Source: Moniliella sp. 'wahieum'
Lineage: Eukaryota > Basidiomycota > Moniliellomycetes > Moniliellales > Moniliellaceae
NCBI GenBank assembly: GCA_003971905.1
Contig: RSEE01000030.1
Span: 258,001-322,000 of the forward strand
Direction: 5' to 3'
DNA length: 64,000 nt
Shown: one piece after another, positions 20,693 through 32,491 of the stretch
Layout of the letters: the number at the start of each line of letters is the position of its first letter
Position numbering within the stretch: position 1 is the first letter of the stretch
Notes under the pieces: generated by a model
The model's input: only the letters and a program-made list of their open reading frames with translations
Databases searched by the model: none
What the model was told of the DNA's origin: nothing
Translations under genes and position numbers: made by a program

Positions 20693-22273
20693 GATGGTGT
20701 GGGTTCGAGGAGAGAGTGGGAAGTAATGAGCTGAAGGCTTAAGCTAGGGCTGAGGAGTGAGGCCAGTGAGGCCTGGAGCGCTTTTGGCGAGAGCTTGGCC
20801 CACCGGCTAAGGTGCTAAGTACCCCACAGCCCCAAAGCTAAATAAGAAGATTGCTGCGCTTATCCAGCCTCTCGATTTTTCAATGACGGTCTCTCTCGAT
20901 GATCGATGAGGTGACCGCGATGTACGTAAATTATAGTTAACCTGGAGTCCAGATGGTCCCTCGAGGGTGATGCAATCGCACTAGTGGTGGTGGTGGTCTA
21001 AGCCAACCAGCAACGCCTACAGAGGAACATCAAGCAGCGAGTCGCCACCAGGGGCTAAGCTGCGGAACAAGGAAAAACAGGAGAGAAAAACAACGGAACT
21101 CCTAGGCCTGAGGAGGAACTGAAGCTTGAAGCTCTTGAAGGGACATTGACCAAAAAGCACGAGAGCCACCTGAGGCATCAGGCCTCAGGCCTGATGGCTC
21201 AACAAAGTTCACCAACGATCGATCAGATCAGACCAAATCGAGGCCCGCGGCCGAGAATACTAAGCCGAGAGAGTTGTGCTATATCTAGTTGGTATCTTCA
21301 TAAAATGTGCCAGCCACGTACTATATACGGCAGCGGCACGTATATACTAGCGGACGGGTTATACGTTAACTGATCAGCATTCCACACCTCTATTACCATT
21401 CCACTCTCTCTTTATGCTGCGATTATCTCCCTGGCCAGCAGGGGTGAGCGGAGAGCGGAGCGGACAAAAAGTCGGTTGTGAGCAATCGCAGTACTCAGTA
21501 GACACCCAGCTTAAAGAAGGCGTGGAACCGAGCACCGGTGCCGATGAACGGTTCCGTCCCACCTTGGGCCACTGTTACCGCATGAGCAAGAGGAAGCCAG
21601 GGGGAGCGCTGAACATTTCTAGGCCGCTCGGGCATCTTTTCGTTCCAGCCAACCGTGCCAGATGAAGCAGCGGAAGAGTGAGCTTTTAGCGCCATTGAAA
21701 GCAACCGAAGAAGCGGCAGAAGCGCCAACAGGCGAAGCAGGCTTAGCAGCTCCGGCTGGGGATTTCGAGAAGCACCAGCCGCGGAGGCCACCGTAACTAC
21801 ATAGCACCCAGTGTCCGTGCGAGGAGTACGAGCCGTCAGGCCTCAGGCCTCAGGCCGGGTGCGGGAAAGCAATCGCAGTAGCTAGACGGACAGCTTCGCG
21901 ATTTAGTAGAAAGGCCAGTGACGCGAGTGACGAAGGCGGCGAGCGGGGGCGGATTTCTGTGGTTTTGTACCGGTGCCCTCCGGCCCACATCGCCATTGGC
22001 CTCACATGTCCTTTTCATGCCTTCCCCACACCTTGTTCCAAGCCAACTCGGCACCATCTCAACAACCCAGGCAAGCTATGATTCCCACAAGGATGGCCAC
22101 ATCACACCAAGGCACTACAGGATATTCTCTATGGGCAAGCAAGGCATGGCGGCCTTGCATAGGAACGGCCAGACAACTTCGCGGCCGGGGAGACCAGCTG
22201 ACCTGAACATGATGAGATACACACGTACTTCGAACCAGGGCAATGAGCAAGGGAGAAAGCGAGGGACAGAGTA
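20693..22273. other. 1.6-kb intergenic region, no gene supported
   Basis: Contains the tandem CTGAAGCTTGAAGCTCTTGA (21119-21138), CATCAGGCCTCAGGCCTGAT (21178-21197), CAGGCCTCAGGCCTCAGGCC (21838-21857) and CGCAGTACTCAGTAG (21487-21501). Open frames up to 148 residues lack any domain. It serves as upstream flank of the Pmp3-like gene and downstream flank of eIF3e. Confidence 0.55.
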
Positions 22274-23900
22274 TTACGCGGCGGCTTGCACAGGCGCAGA
22301 GGTAGAATGGTCGTTGGCGGGCGTGGGGGTGTCCTCGGCGGACTTTTGGTTCTTGGCGGACTGAGTCGATTTGTCCTTGACATCCTTGTCGGTGGACGAA
22401 CCTTGTGGACGCACCTTGCGGTCCATCGCCTGACCCATGGCCGACGTGCGGAAAACGTAGCCGCGCGTCTTTTCAATCACGTCATTGTACATGGCCTGCG
22501 GCGGCTGGTTCATATACACCATCCGCTCCTTGAGGTCGATCTTGGCGTCCACGTTGGACTCCCGAATAAGGTTAACGACCCATTTCTCCCCCTCTTCAGG
22601 CGACAGGTTGAGGCGCGTGGACAGGTTAGTAATGTCAACGCGGTGATGAACTCCGCAGTACAGTTCCGACACGAGCCAGCGAGCAGACTCAAGGAACTGC
22701 TCCTTGTGCTCAGCCAAGAAGAAGTCATTGTCCACCACGAGTTCGGCTTTAGCAAGCTCGGCCTGGGCCGCCTCAAAGTCAAAGTCGTCAAAGAGGACAA
22801 GGATGAATTTGAGGACTGGGTCCACCGGGCCCACAGGACGAGCACTCTCCCCGGGAAGAAGCGGGGCCGGGTCCTCAAGATCCTCCTCACGGCGGTCTTG
22901 TTCGGCGAGGAGCACCTTGACAAGCTCCCGCATCGCATTCTGCGTGTAGAGTTTCGTCGTGGCAGCACGATCGGCACCCGCCGCGGCCGAACCAGCCTGG
23001 AGCACATGGTATGCGCGAGTCGTCCGACGGGTCAAGACGAGAGCCACCACCAAGTACCGCAACAACCACGGCGCTGACGTTTGCACGGCGCTCAGGTAGG
23101 CGGGGGAGAAAAAGTGCTCCACCAGCAGCTCACGGCCTTGAGGGTGGTTGAAGTAGACAAACAATGACCAGTGCAAGAGCCAGACCCGTTTCTTGAGCAA
23201 CTGCTCATTCACCCCTTGTCCGGAGCTCAAACCGGTTGCAGCCCCATCGAGCGTGTCGGCCAGGTGAGAGGCATTCGTGTAATCGGCACTCACTGTCGCC
23301 CCAGCCCCTGCACCACTGTCGATCTGATCCCGTAGCAGCTTGAGCTCCACCAATGCATCGTCCCAGTTACCCAGGAGTGTATCGGCGGCCAGCTTGCCCC
23401 AGTAGGTCGACAGGGTCAAGGCCGGGTCTGTCGAGAAAACGCGGAAGTGGTAGAGGTAGCTGGAAGCGGCAGCGTAGTTACCCGAGCTGAACTGGAAGAA
23501 ACCATAGCGATAAAGGGCATTGATGTTGTCGAGCGACAGCCCATGCTGCTGCTCTAGAACCCTCAGGTTGCGCTGCTTGTCGTTGGTTAAGTTGCTGAGC
23601 ACAGTGGGGTCCTCAATGACCTTGATTGCAGGGCCAACAGCAGCATCAAGCTCCTTCTCCTTGGCCGCCACCGCCTCCTCAGACTTCTGGGCAGACTCAG
23701 GAAGGGGCTGTCCAGGGTACGCAGCCTGGAAAAGCTCGTTGGCGAACTGGGCCATGTCGGTGCCACGCGCAAGCTCGTATTGGGCTTTGGCCAGGTCGGC
23801 TTCGTTGAAGAGATCGGTGCTGCTGAGGAATTGAAGCATGGGGATGGCCAAGTGGCGGTCCACATGTTGCAGGAACTTGCCGGTCAGGTCGTACGGCCAT
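22274..23900 (-). CDS. EIF3E: translation initiation factor 3 subunit E (Int6)
   Basis: eIF3e is a PCI-domain subunit of eIF3, acting in 43S assembly in the cytosol. The frame is open for about 1.6 kb without an indel. Landmarks: YDLTGKFLQHVDRHLAIPML (N-terminal), DLAKAQYELARGTDMAQFA, then NLTNDKQRNLRVLEQQHGL and YRYGFFQFSSGNYAAASSYL in the helical repeats. WLLHWSLFVYFNHPQGRELL leads to the PCI winged-helix end, ITNLSTRLNLSPEEGEKWVV. The tail is Lys/Ser-rich. The only ATG in place is at 23900, but it lies one frame off. The main frame has no ATG further upstream before it breaks, so an indel in the first codons is likely. About 540 residues is longer than human (445), largely from the tail and an insert. 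Confidence 0.96.
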
Positions 23901-25040
23901 GTTGGGCAGGTGGGCAGCAACAAGCGACAGGAGGATGGGAAAGAGGTGGTCGGTTGGTCGTGCTAGCCTGTCCAGGCAGCTGAAGGGGGCGGCGGCGGCG
24001 GGGGGGGGAAAAAGGCGAAAAGGGAAGAATTTGCTGCAGGCACAGCGCCACTCTTCTGCGTTTTATACATTTCAATGGCACTGAACCCTAACGCCTCCGC
24101 TTTACAGGGGGGGCACCAGTGGGGCACCACCGACGAGGCCCCCACCGGCCCTGGACCAGCCCTTCGCTCCCTCGACGCGAGTGCGGTATATACTCAAGCA
24201 GCTGGTCTCTTCCTTGGCCTTACCTTGCTCGAGCCAAATATATTAGCAGGAGGACATGGCATGAGTGCAGTGATGGGGCTACAAAGGAGGCGCACAAGAA
24301 AGTAATCCACTTAAATATGCATCCACTGCCGTCGACTCTCCCCCAGCTCTCCCCCGCACGCAGAACTTTGTCCTTTTGGGCAAAAAAAGAGTGCCTCCTC
24401 TTCCTTTCCGGACTTACTTTACTCCATACAACAAGGAGGTAACAGAGTTCCTCGGAGGGAGGTTCGTGGCATATCATGGGGCGGTAGAAGTCTATACACA
24501 AACCAGGAGCAACATATTCTCCGAAGAGATGTTAATTGGTGCCTGTGTGGGAGGAGGAACCAAGAGTAAAAGGTTTTTTACCCGTTACCTGTTCTGTCTT
24601 CCCACCCCGCTAAAAGGGCTGGCGACAGGTTGCTGATACACTTTGGATCCAGTGCCTACCATAGGGTGAGGAGTGGCAACAACGGGTTGGACGACTGAAG
24701 GAGGTCACGTTGGGCTACGCGTGTCAATGCCCACGGTCATGGGTCGGCGGCAGCCTGTGCTCCAGCAGCGCCGAACAGGCGCAGGTACCCGAGCCGTCCC
24801 GCTGGAAAAGCACAGGGGAGAGCGTTCAAGTTGAAAGTTGAACGTTGACGCTGGACGCAACACTGGCGCCGTGGCACCCCCGGAATGCGGGTGTGCCGGA
24901 GCCGGCGCTTGTTCTTGGTCCGGCGGCCCGGCGAGCGCGGCATGGGTGTCAGAAGCGGCCCCGTACTGAATCCGCCCGCCTATTTAATCCCAGCTGGGGT
25001 GCCTGCCATCTGCCCCACCATCTCCCCCGCCGCCGCCACC
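23901..25040. promoter_or_regulatory. divergent region between EIF3E and carnitine acetyltransferase
   Basis: 1.14 kb. GTTCAAGTTGAAAGTTGAAC at 24824-24843 runs into TTGAACGTTGA (24838-24848), about 200 bp before the plus-strand ATG. CTATTTAATCC at 24981 is a possible TATA-like string. A nine-G run occurs at 24000-24008. No gene is supported. Confidence 0.5.
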
Positions 25041-26915
25041 ATGGTCACCAACGCCGACATGTTCCGCCCTGCCCCCGGCGCCAGCCTCCCCGCCGGCCCG
25101 CTCTTCGAGGCGCAGTCTGCCCTGCCCCACCTGCCTGTCCCGCCGCTTGCCCAGACGCTGGAGCGCTACCTGGAAAGCACCACCCCCTTCACCACCACCC
25201 GAGCAGCGTGCGTTGACAGCCGAGGCCGTCCAGAGCGCCTTGACGGGCAAGGACAGCGCTCTGTTCAAGACGCTCCAAGAGCGGCTCGAGGCACGTGCGG
25301 CCAGCTCGGATAGTTGGCTGTCCGAGTGGTGGAACGAGGACGCCTACTTCGGCTACCGCGACTCGCTCGTGCCCAACGTCAACTATTTCTACCACCACCA
25401 AAATGACCGCCTGCGCAAGGACAATGTTTCACGTGCTGCTTCGCTTCTCAAGGGGTTCCTTGCCTTCCGCCGCCTTGTCGAGTCCGGCACCCTTCACCCC
25501 GAGAAGAACAAGACGGGCGCCCTTTGCTCAGCTTCGTACCAGTGGCTGTTCAACACCAGCCGTCTGCCCCACAAGCCGGTCGACTATGCTCAGAAGTACG
25601 ACCCCAAGACCAACAACCATGTTGTTGTTCTTCGCAACGGAAAGTATTTCACCTTCGACCTCGTTGACGCTTCTGGGGCCGAGCTGAGCGAGCAGGAGTT
25701 GCAAACCCAGCTTAAGCGCGTCCTTGCCCACCCGGACGCTCAGACAGAGGAGAAGTACCCCATTGGAGCATTGACGGGGGAGAATCGGGACAAGTGGGCA
25801 GATGCACGCGACGCTATTATGGCCTCATCCCCTCAGAACGCCAAGTCGTTGGAGATCATCCAGTCGGCAGTGATTGTTGTGTGCCTCGACTCTCTTGCCC
25901 CCGTTCTGACGAACGATGTGGCGTGGGAACTCTACTTTGGGCAGGGTGCCCGCAATCGTTTCTTTGACAAGCAGGAGCTTATCGTCTTTGAGAATGGTGT
26001 GTCGGGGTACAATGGCGAGCACTCGACAATGGATGGCACCCCTACGCTCCGTATGAACGACTTTGTCCTGGCTGCGCTGGAGAGCGGGCGGGTAGACATG
26101 GGCACGGCGAACCGTCCGGCCAGCGAGTTACCTGCGCCTCAGGCCGTACCATTCCACATCAACGCTGCGGCTCAGGAGGCGATTCGTGGGGCGTTGGGCG
26201 ACTTTGATGACGTGATGCGCCAGCACAGCTTGGAGGTGGTGCAGGTCCATGCGTACGGAAAGGGCTTGATCAAAGCTTGCCGCACCTCTCCTGACGCTTG
26301 GTCCCAAATGGTGATCCAACTGGCCTACTACAAGTTGATGGGTCAGCCGTGCGGGACATATGAATCGTGCCAGACGCGCAAGTTCCTTTTGGGGCGCACT
26401 GAGGTCATCCGCACTGCCTCGGCTGAGAGCAAAGCCTTCTGTGAAGCGATTGAGGACCCCTCTGTGGCCGACGAGGTGGTCATGGCCAAGTTCCAAGAGG
26501 CGACCAAGCGGCATCTGAAGTACGCAAGTTGGGCCTCCAATGCCCAGGGGGTGGATCGCCACCTGTACGGGCTGAAGAAGCTACTTGCACCTGGGGAGGA
26601 ACTGCCGGCACTTTACAGGGATCCCACATTTTCCACATCTACAACCTGGAAACTGTCCACCTCTCAAATCTCATCCCCTCGCCTGACCTGCTGGGGATTC
26701 GGTGAGGTGACACCTGCCGGATTCGGGGTGGGATACGCCATCAAGGAGGGCTCGTTGACCTTTACTGTGATGAGTAAGGGACCCTAACCCATCTCTTGGG
26801 TCACTACATTCAGCAAGCTGCGCTGGATGTGCGCGACCTTCACGCCCGCTTGGCCGCAAAGGCGGCCAAGGCGGCGCAAAAAGCCAGGCGTAAACATCTG
26901 TGGGATGCCATTTGA
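25041..26915 (+). CDS. carnitine O-acetyltransferase
   Basis: Transfers acetyl between CoA and carnitine, moving acetyl units between compartments. The ATG at 25041 lies in a strong context (CGCCGCCACCATGG). The N-terminus LPVPPLAQTLERYLESTTPF is read up to about 25195. One surplus base then shifts to PEQRALTAEAVQSALTG and a long open frame. Substrate-tunnel strings include YRDSLVPNVNYFYHH and GALCSASYQWLFNTSR. The catalytic His is near residue 327 in SGYNGEHSTMDGTP, the fungal form of the motif. WKLSTSQISS and GWGFGEV-like end blocks follow. A last shift near 26785 leads to HYIQQAALDVRDLHARLAAK and the stop at 26913. The end KHLWDAI is not a peroxisomal PTS1, and no clear presequence is seen, so a cytosolic form is possible. 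Confidence 0.95.
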
Positions 26916-27352
26916 ACCCGCCTTTTGTAGAATGCTCTTATTTCTGTCCACCTTTCAGTACTCAGTTGGCAATGTCCCTTTGGCCCCTCTGGCAATAAAT
27001 TAACGAAGCTCAGAGCTGCTGAAACCGCTAATGCGTGCATGCCAAGAAAAAACATTGATAGTGCGTATACTTCTCGTATACGCTGTGCGAAATGAGCAAT
27101 GGTGCATGTTGTTGGTTTGCAGTGGAGAGACAAGAAACACATCATGTATGTCATGCATCATGCAGAGGTAGTATCCTGCCATTACGGTTCCGTACCGGGC
27201 TACGAAGCGCTTAAACGTCATCCAAGCCAGCGCCTCCTTCAAGCTTCACCCCAGACAAAGTCGCCTACTTCGAGATGAAACAGGGGCCGGGTATCCGTTA
27301 CCCTACTACAGAACGAGCATACGCACACACCCAATCAATTGTCATGGCCACC
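26916..27352. other. convergent intergenic region
   Basis: Between the 3' ends of carnitine acetyltransferase and NOC4. TTCAGTACTCAGTT lies at 26954-26967, about 40 bp after the stop. No gene is supported. Confidence 0.6.
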
Positions 27353-29735
27353 TCAGAACGACCACAAATCCATCGGGTCCACTGGATCACGGAGAAACGC
27401 TTGAGCCCGCGCATCGTCCTGCTGGTGCGCCGTACTCAGAGCACGTTCCACAGCCGAGTCCGAGACAAAGGCACGGTACGACTTTTGACCCGGCAGCTGA
27501 GCGGGCGGCAAGGAAAAGGTGACTGGTGGGGGAGGCGGTTGTTTGCGCCGATGCTCGGGCGGCTTAACGATGGGTGCCACCTGCGCCTCAAACATCGTGG
27601 CGTAGGTGTTGTCCAAAAGTCATCCAGGTTGTATCGTTCCCTGAAAAGGCTCGGCCAAGATACGGCTCAAGGTGGCCACCGAGTGGTGATAATGCGATTG
27701 GCCCCCCGTCCCAGCGGCCGTGGGGTCCCATCCTTGGTTCTCGGCCGCGGCAAGGGAAGCGCCCAAAGCAGCCAGTTCCCAGAGCGATGAATCGATTGCG
27801 TTCGTCTTGGTGGGGTCAGGCTCGCGTGCATCATAGGGATCCTCTACCCCCTGCGGACCCAAGGCAAGCCGGTCGATCGCTCCGTTCATATACTCCGAAG
27901 TGAAATTGCGGTGAATGAGCACCATGCACTTTTGGTGCCGTTTGAGCAACGTCCACACTAGCGGAATCACGCTCACTGCCGCTGCAGGAGGCGCACGGAG
28001 TGCAAGCCTTGACAAACGCTTGACAAACGATGCCACCATGGTCGCCGGAAGTAGAGGCGAGGCCAAGAAAGTATCGAGCAAGCGGAGGAAACGAGCCCGG
28101 TAACGCATATGCAACACAGAAGTTGCAACTTTTTCTTGCCCCTCGGGGGTGCGCGTCGTGCCTCCAAGAAGACTGTATAGTTTGGTGTAGAACGCCGGAT
28201 AGTCCAGGTTGTGATAGGCGATCAGTGTGTAAAGCGCGTTGAGGGCCAGCAAACTTGTCGCCCCGCCTGCCTCAAGGGCAATGACGAGCCAGTCCAGCAA
28301 CATGTTGGGGGTTGAGAGGTGGGGGAGAATCTGGATGTGGAGACGGAGAAGCAGGTCGTGGGTCTGAGCCAAGGAAAGTCCCCCTCCGATAACTCGTCCT
28401 TGGTCCGACTTGGGCAAGAGCAACGCCAGCCAAGCATTGGTGAACGCAATCACTTGTTGGGTGATCATATGGACCGAATCGTGGAACGGCATTCTGCTCA
28501 ATTTGGGACGGGATCGCTTGTTAGCCCGTTCCGCCACCTCTCCAAGACAGCAGTGGAGCTAGGCCGGTACGACGCTTCTTCCTTGTCGCCCCTTTCTCTT
28601 CCACCTCCTCGTCCTCTGAATCGGAGAACCAATCATCCAGAGCCTCGTCGTCCTCCAGCTCATCCCCATCTTCAGTGAACTTGCGCTTGGCCTTCTTTCC
28701 CTTCTTGCCTTTTTTTAGCGAACCTGGGCGTGTGGCGAGTTCCGGTACTAAAAACGCATTCAGGTCCTCTTGCTTGTCTGGCACGGCCGTGAGAAGGATA
28801 AGGAGCTGGAGAGCATGGGAGCGCATGAGGTCGCTTTGCTGAAAGGCAATAGGGGTCTTGCCCAAAAAGTATCTGAGGGTCTCTCCAGGTTAGCACGTTC
28901 CAGAGGGTAGAAGGAGGTAGAAGACACATACGCCATTTCCCTCAGTGTAGCGAAGCGAGCGTCGTCGTATTTCTCCAAGAGTTCGTCGGCAAACCGCTTG
29001 CGAATGTCCTCAAACACAGGCCCACCAAATGCCATAAAACTGGCACTGATGGTGCTCTCAGATTTAAAGTTCAGATCGGGCAGAGGGCTGGTCCAAGCAG
29101 CAGAGCCTTGATAAATGCCCTCCATGGGGAAGGGCTCCACTCGGGGGAGGCCGAGATGTCGTGGCCGACCTTAGCAGCGCGTTGTTCAGCATTGGCTCTG
29201 ATTTGCTTGGTCAGGGCCGAAGTGGCCGCGACCTGAAGAGCGACCAGGCACTCAAACGCATCCTTCCGCACTTGTTCACCACCAGCCCGTGTGGGTCATC
29301 AAACGAGAGGAGAGAGGTGAGAAGTAAAATGTACGAATTCCATCGATCCTGAAGCCAGTGTGCTACCGCTGCACTAGCCGGGTCCTCCGTGATGTGCAGC
29401 CGGGCCAAGTGGTCAGTATGCATCGAGTCTTTCAGAGCACCGCCTTCGTCCACTTGGTAGCCCAAACGCAGACGTCCATAGCCAAGAGCGCAAGGAACGA
29501 GCGTTGAAGGATTTGAACACCGGCATGAAGCGCTTAACCTGGGCGGATAGCGTCCTTGTCAGCCGTCTGGACCATGCCACGGGCCAGGCGGAGGACGACA
29601 TTGAGGAGCTCGGCAAGTGGGTTAAGGTCGGCGCCAGAAGCCAGCTGCGTTTGCAGCTCAACCACCTCGGAAAGGTACGGTTAGATTTCTTGGACTTCTT
29701 GGGCGCCTTGCCTCCTGCAACACTGGGCGCTTCAT
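27353..29735 (-). CDS. NOC4: nucleolar complex protein 4 (CBF/Mak21 family)
   Basis: Noc4 pairs with Nop14 in 40S subunit assembly in the nucleolus. The ATG at 29735 leads, after a shift, into KAPKKSKKSNR, a basic nuclear stretch, and LQTQLASGADLNPLAELL. A helical N-terminal region is broken over several frames, including VFEDIRKRFADELLEKYDDA. An intron near 28867-28931 (GTATGT...GCTAAC...CTCAG) joins REMA to YFLGKTPIAF. An acidic DGDELEDDEALDDWFSDSED tract follows. The conserved C-terminal part is intact: ALYTLIAYHNLDYPAFYTKL, ASPLLPATMVASFVKRLSRL, HQKCMVLIHRN and NAIDSSLWELAALG. A shift near 27617 leads to MDNTYATMFEAQVA and the end DPMDLWSF. At least four indels. Confidence 0.9.
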
Positions 29736-30349
29736 GGTGGAGGTGGATACGTCGCTGGGCAGCTCGGCAAGCGGGCGAGCAACCTGCTCTGCGAGAGGGC
29801 TGGAGGCAAAAAAAAAAAACAAAAAAATTAGACGGGCGGAACAAGCGACCCATTCCGCCCGCTCTCTCCCATTGCCCGTCGCGGTGAATGACTTGAGCAC
29901 CTCATCCAGTCACGTGCCACACGCTGCGATGGAACCGAACTCAGATCTCATCGTTGCTTGCGGTTACTGGACGTCTTACGGGCCATCGGTAGGTGTGCGA
30001 CTCAAGCAATAGAAGTATGGTAATGGTGCATGTGGTTAAGCCAGAGTGAATCCTCTTTCTCAGCGCCTTCGTCAACCCCCAACAGTCTGGGTGCGGCCCA
30101 TACGCAGTTCCCTGGAATCAAACGATCGTATGTACGAGACAAGAACAACATACGCTCTAGCCTGTCGGACTTTGGTGACCTGTACTACGCGGGTGGCTGA
30201 CTTTCCGTTTCTGCCCCCTGGCCCAACCCAATGGACCATTAACACCATCAGCAAGTTGAGCGCATCCACCATGTCCCCATCGGACTCCATAATACAATAC
30301 AATCTCTTCTTCGACGAGAGGGGGTGGGGGGAGGAGGAGGAAATGGTTG
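29736..30349. other. intergenic region upstream of NOC4
   Basis: Contains an A-rich tract at 29809-29828 (A11, C, A7). No gene is supported. Confidence 0.5.
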
Positions 30350-31006
30350 TCAAGGCAACGACTCTTCCGAGGAGGAGTAATCCCGCGTCGAGTGTCGGGG
30401 AGGGCCACGTGTACTAGAATTGGGTCCCTCGCGCATGGCCAAAAGTTCCTCATCGAAGGGAGAAGAGCGTCCATAGCTTCCTCCAGCGCGTGACGCTCGT
30501 CGTCCTTCTTCGGCCGGGCTATCGACCGACATGGCGTCGTCAGAGCCGGGGTAGGCACCAGTCTCCGACACTCCGTTTTTCGCACCGTTCAAGGAGGAAT
30601 GTGCTTTGAGCTGTACCGCAGCTCCCTCCTTCGCGCCGGGCCTGCTCGGGAGTCATACCCAAGCGTTCCAGGGCTGCCACTTCATGCTCCATGCGCTCAT
30701 ACAGCAACCTAGTCCACAGGTCCGAGGTCAGATCGCTCCCAGTTCCACCACATTGTTCGATAGGGAAAACGTACGCGCGCTCGAGTCTCACCCTTTGGAT
30801 TTTTCGCTTGAGGATGAGCGTCTTGGCATGCATCCGGTCGTTTTCGGCCTCCATATCCGCCACCTTGCGCTTCAACTCGCGGTACTTGGCGCGGTACTTG
30901 GTCGCATCCGAACTCACAGCGACACTCGATTGGTACGCTTTGGACTTCTTGCCTCCTGTTCCCCCAGCACCGTTGATCGGGTCTGCTCGTTTGGTGCTGT
31001 AGACAT
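30350..31006 (-). CDS. coiled-coil protein, possibly INO80-complex subunit F-like
   Basis: The central segment KYRAKYRELKRKVADMEAEN and MHAKTLILKRKIQRVRLERA forms one charged coiled coil of about 45 residues. It resembles the short coiled coil of TFPT/INO80F-type subunits of the INO80 chromatin remodeller. It is preceded by a Gly/Lys-rich stretch (GGTGGKKSKAYQSS) and followed, in other frames, by a Ser/Asp-rich acidic tail (GSDDAMSVDSPAEEGRR) ending SSSEESLP at 30350. The nearest ATG is 31006 (MSTAPNEQTR) in another frame; alternatively a 3' splice site (TCTACAG) starts the exon. A (GTC)n microsatellite at 31025-31052 lies just upstream. The family name is a guess from one motif; the reality of the gene is more secure. 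Confidence 0.4.
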
Positions 31007-31215
31007 AAGCGAGTGGGGGCCAAGGTCGTCGTCGTCGTCGTCGTCGTCGTCGCCTCCCCAGCACAACAGCGGACACGCCAAAGGCCCTGGCCACTTGAGC
31101 CTCGGCGGGATACGTAAGCGACTCAACCAGCCTGAAAATGAAATGTATTTATTCTTGCAAATACTATGCCTAACGACGTTCCAGTTCATCATGCCCGGCT
31201 ACTCCATTTCACCAT

Positions 31216-31237
31216 TCAAGCTTCAAGCTTCAAGCTC
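31216..31237. promoter_or_regulatory. TTCAAGC tandem upstream of the coiled-coil gene
   Basis: Three consecutive TTCAAGC heptamers (TTCAAGCTTCAAGCTTCAAG, then CT). They lie about 210 bp upstream of the ATG at 31006 and are of the same type as the cluster at 35791. Confidence 0.45.
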
Positions 31238-31695
31238 CTTCCTCTTGCTCATGCACTGCGAACACGGGTATCCTGATGCAGAGATGCCCAATTCCACTTG
31301 ATATGGGAAGAGGAAGCCACCCAGGTAGCTTTCATTATCCGTGCATAATGTAGGCAATCCAGCCTATCACAAAGAACAGTGGCACCCCTCTTCTGACTCT
31401 CTGCTGACCTTGTTTTCAACACACCTTCGGATAGCACAGGCGACACTGACTAGTTCCAGCTATTGCACTACTTACGCTCGTCCCACAAAACCACACACAC
31501 ACGGATCAAAACGTCCCACATGCCAGTAAGGGAAAGGACATGGAGCCGGGGGACAAGCCATCTCAGACAGGAGAAGGGACAGTCGTTTCCCAACGCGCAC
31601 AAGGAGAGACGCCATTATCATGTTCACCACAGCCCAAGTAGTATGCATGACACAAAGCACGCAGCCGCAGGGGCGCTGCCTCCTCAAAGCGTACC

Positions 31696-32491
31696 TTAAG
31701 CCTCAGGCTGGGCCTCTGGCGCCGCCTCAGGCGGAACCTCCGCCTCAGCGGCAGGAGCAGGGGGCTGTGCCTGCTCGTGCTCCTGCATGTCCGACGTCCA
31801 AAGAGTGAGGTTGTCGCGCAGCAACTGCATGATCAGAGTCGAGTCCTTGTACGACTCCTCCGACAGCGTGTCGAGCTCAGCAATGGCATCGTCGAACGCT
31901 TGCTTGGCCAAGTGGCAGGCACGGTCGGGCGAGTTGAGAATCTCGTAGTAGAACACAGAGAAGTTGAGCGCCAGTCCAAGACGGATGGGGTGGGTAGGCG
32001 GGAGGTCCTTGACAGCCACATCCGATGCGGCCTGGTACGCCTCCAGCGACTTGTCAGCGGCCTCCTTCCTCCGGTCACCAGAGGCGAACTCGGCAAGGTA
32101 ACGGTAGTAGTCGCCCTTCATCTTGTGGTAGAAGACCTTGCTCTCGCCCGACTGCGCCGAAGGGATGAGGTGCTTGTCAAGGACAGCAAGGATGTCCTCG
32201 CAAATCTTGGCAAGCTCGCTCTCAATCTTCTCGCGTAGGTCTTGATCATGGCCACGTGGTGCTCATTGCCCTTGCTCTCCTCCTTCTGCTCAATCGACGA
32301 GGCGATGCGCCACGATGCACGGCGGCGCCAATGACGTTCTTGTAAGCGACAGAGAGCAGGTTGCGTTCCTCAATCGTCAGCTCCTGGTCGGTAGAGGCAA
32401 CAGCCTTCATCTGCTCGACCATCTCCTCGTATCGCTCAGCCTGCTCGGCGAGCTTGGCGAGGTACACGGAGTCTTCACGGGACGTAGACAT
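31696..32491 (-). CDS. BMH1: 14-3-3 protein
   Basis: 14-3-3 dimers bind phosphoserine/threonine motifs and steer many signalling partners. The ATG at 32491 begins [20 protein letters not shown], then [18 protein letters not shown]. Here one C is missing from a CCC run (near 32326), and the next frame gives [21 protein letters not shown] second missing C near 32237 (TAC-CGC) restores the last frame: [39 protein letters not shown] and [18 protein letters not shown]. The tail is Ala/Pro/Glu-rich ([14 protein letters not shown]) and ends at 31696. Both phosphopeptide-groove helices are complete once the two losses are allowed for. Loss of this gene would be lethal in most fungi, so assembly errors are likelier than decay. 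Confidence 0.97.

Noticed and set aside
20702..20715. tRNA T-arm like GGTTCGAGG
   Set aside because: No acceptor, D or anticodon arms at the right distances.
22286..23077. 263-residue plus-strand open frame
   Set aside because: Exact antisense of the PCI region of eIF3e; the sense frame is clearly the real gene.
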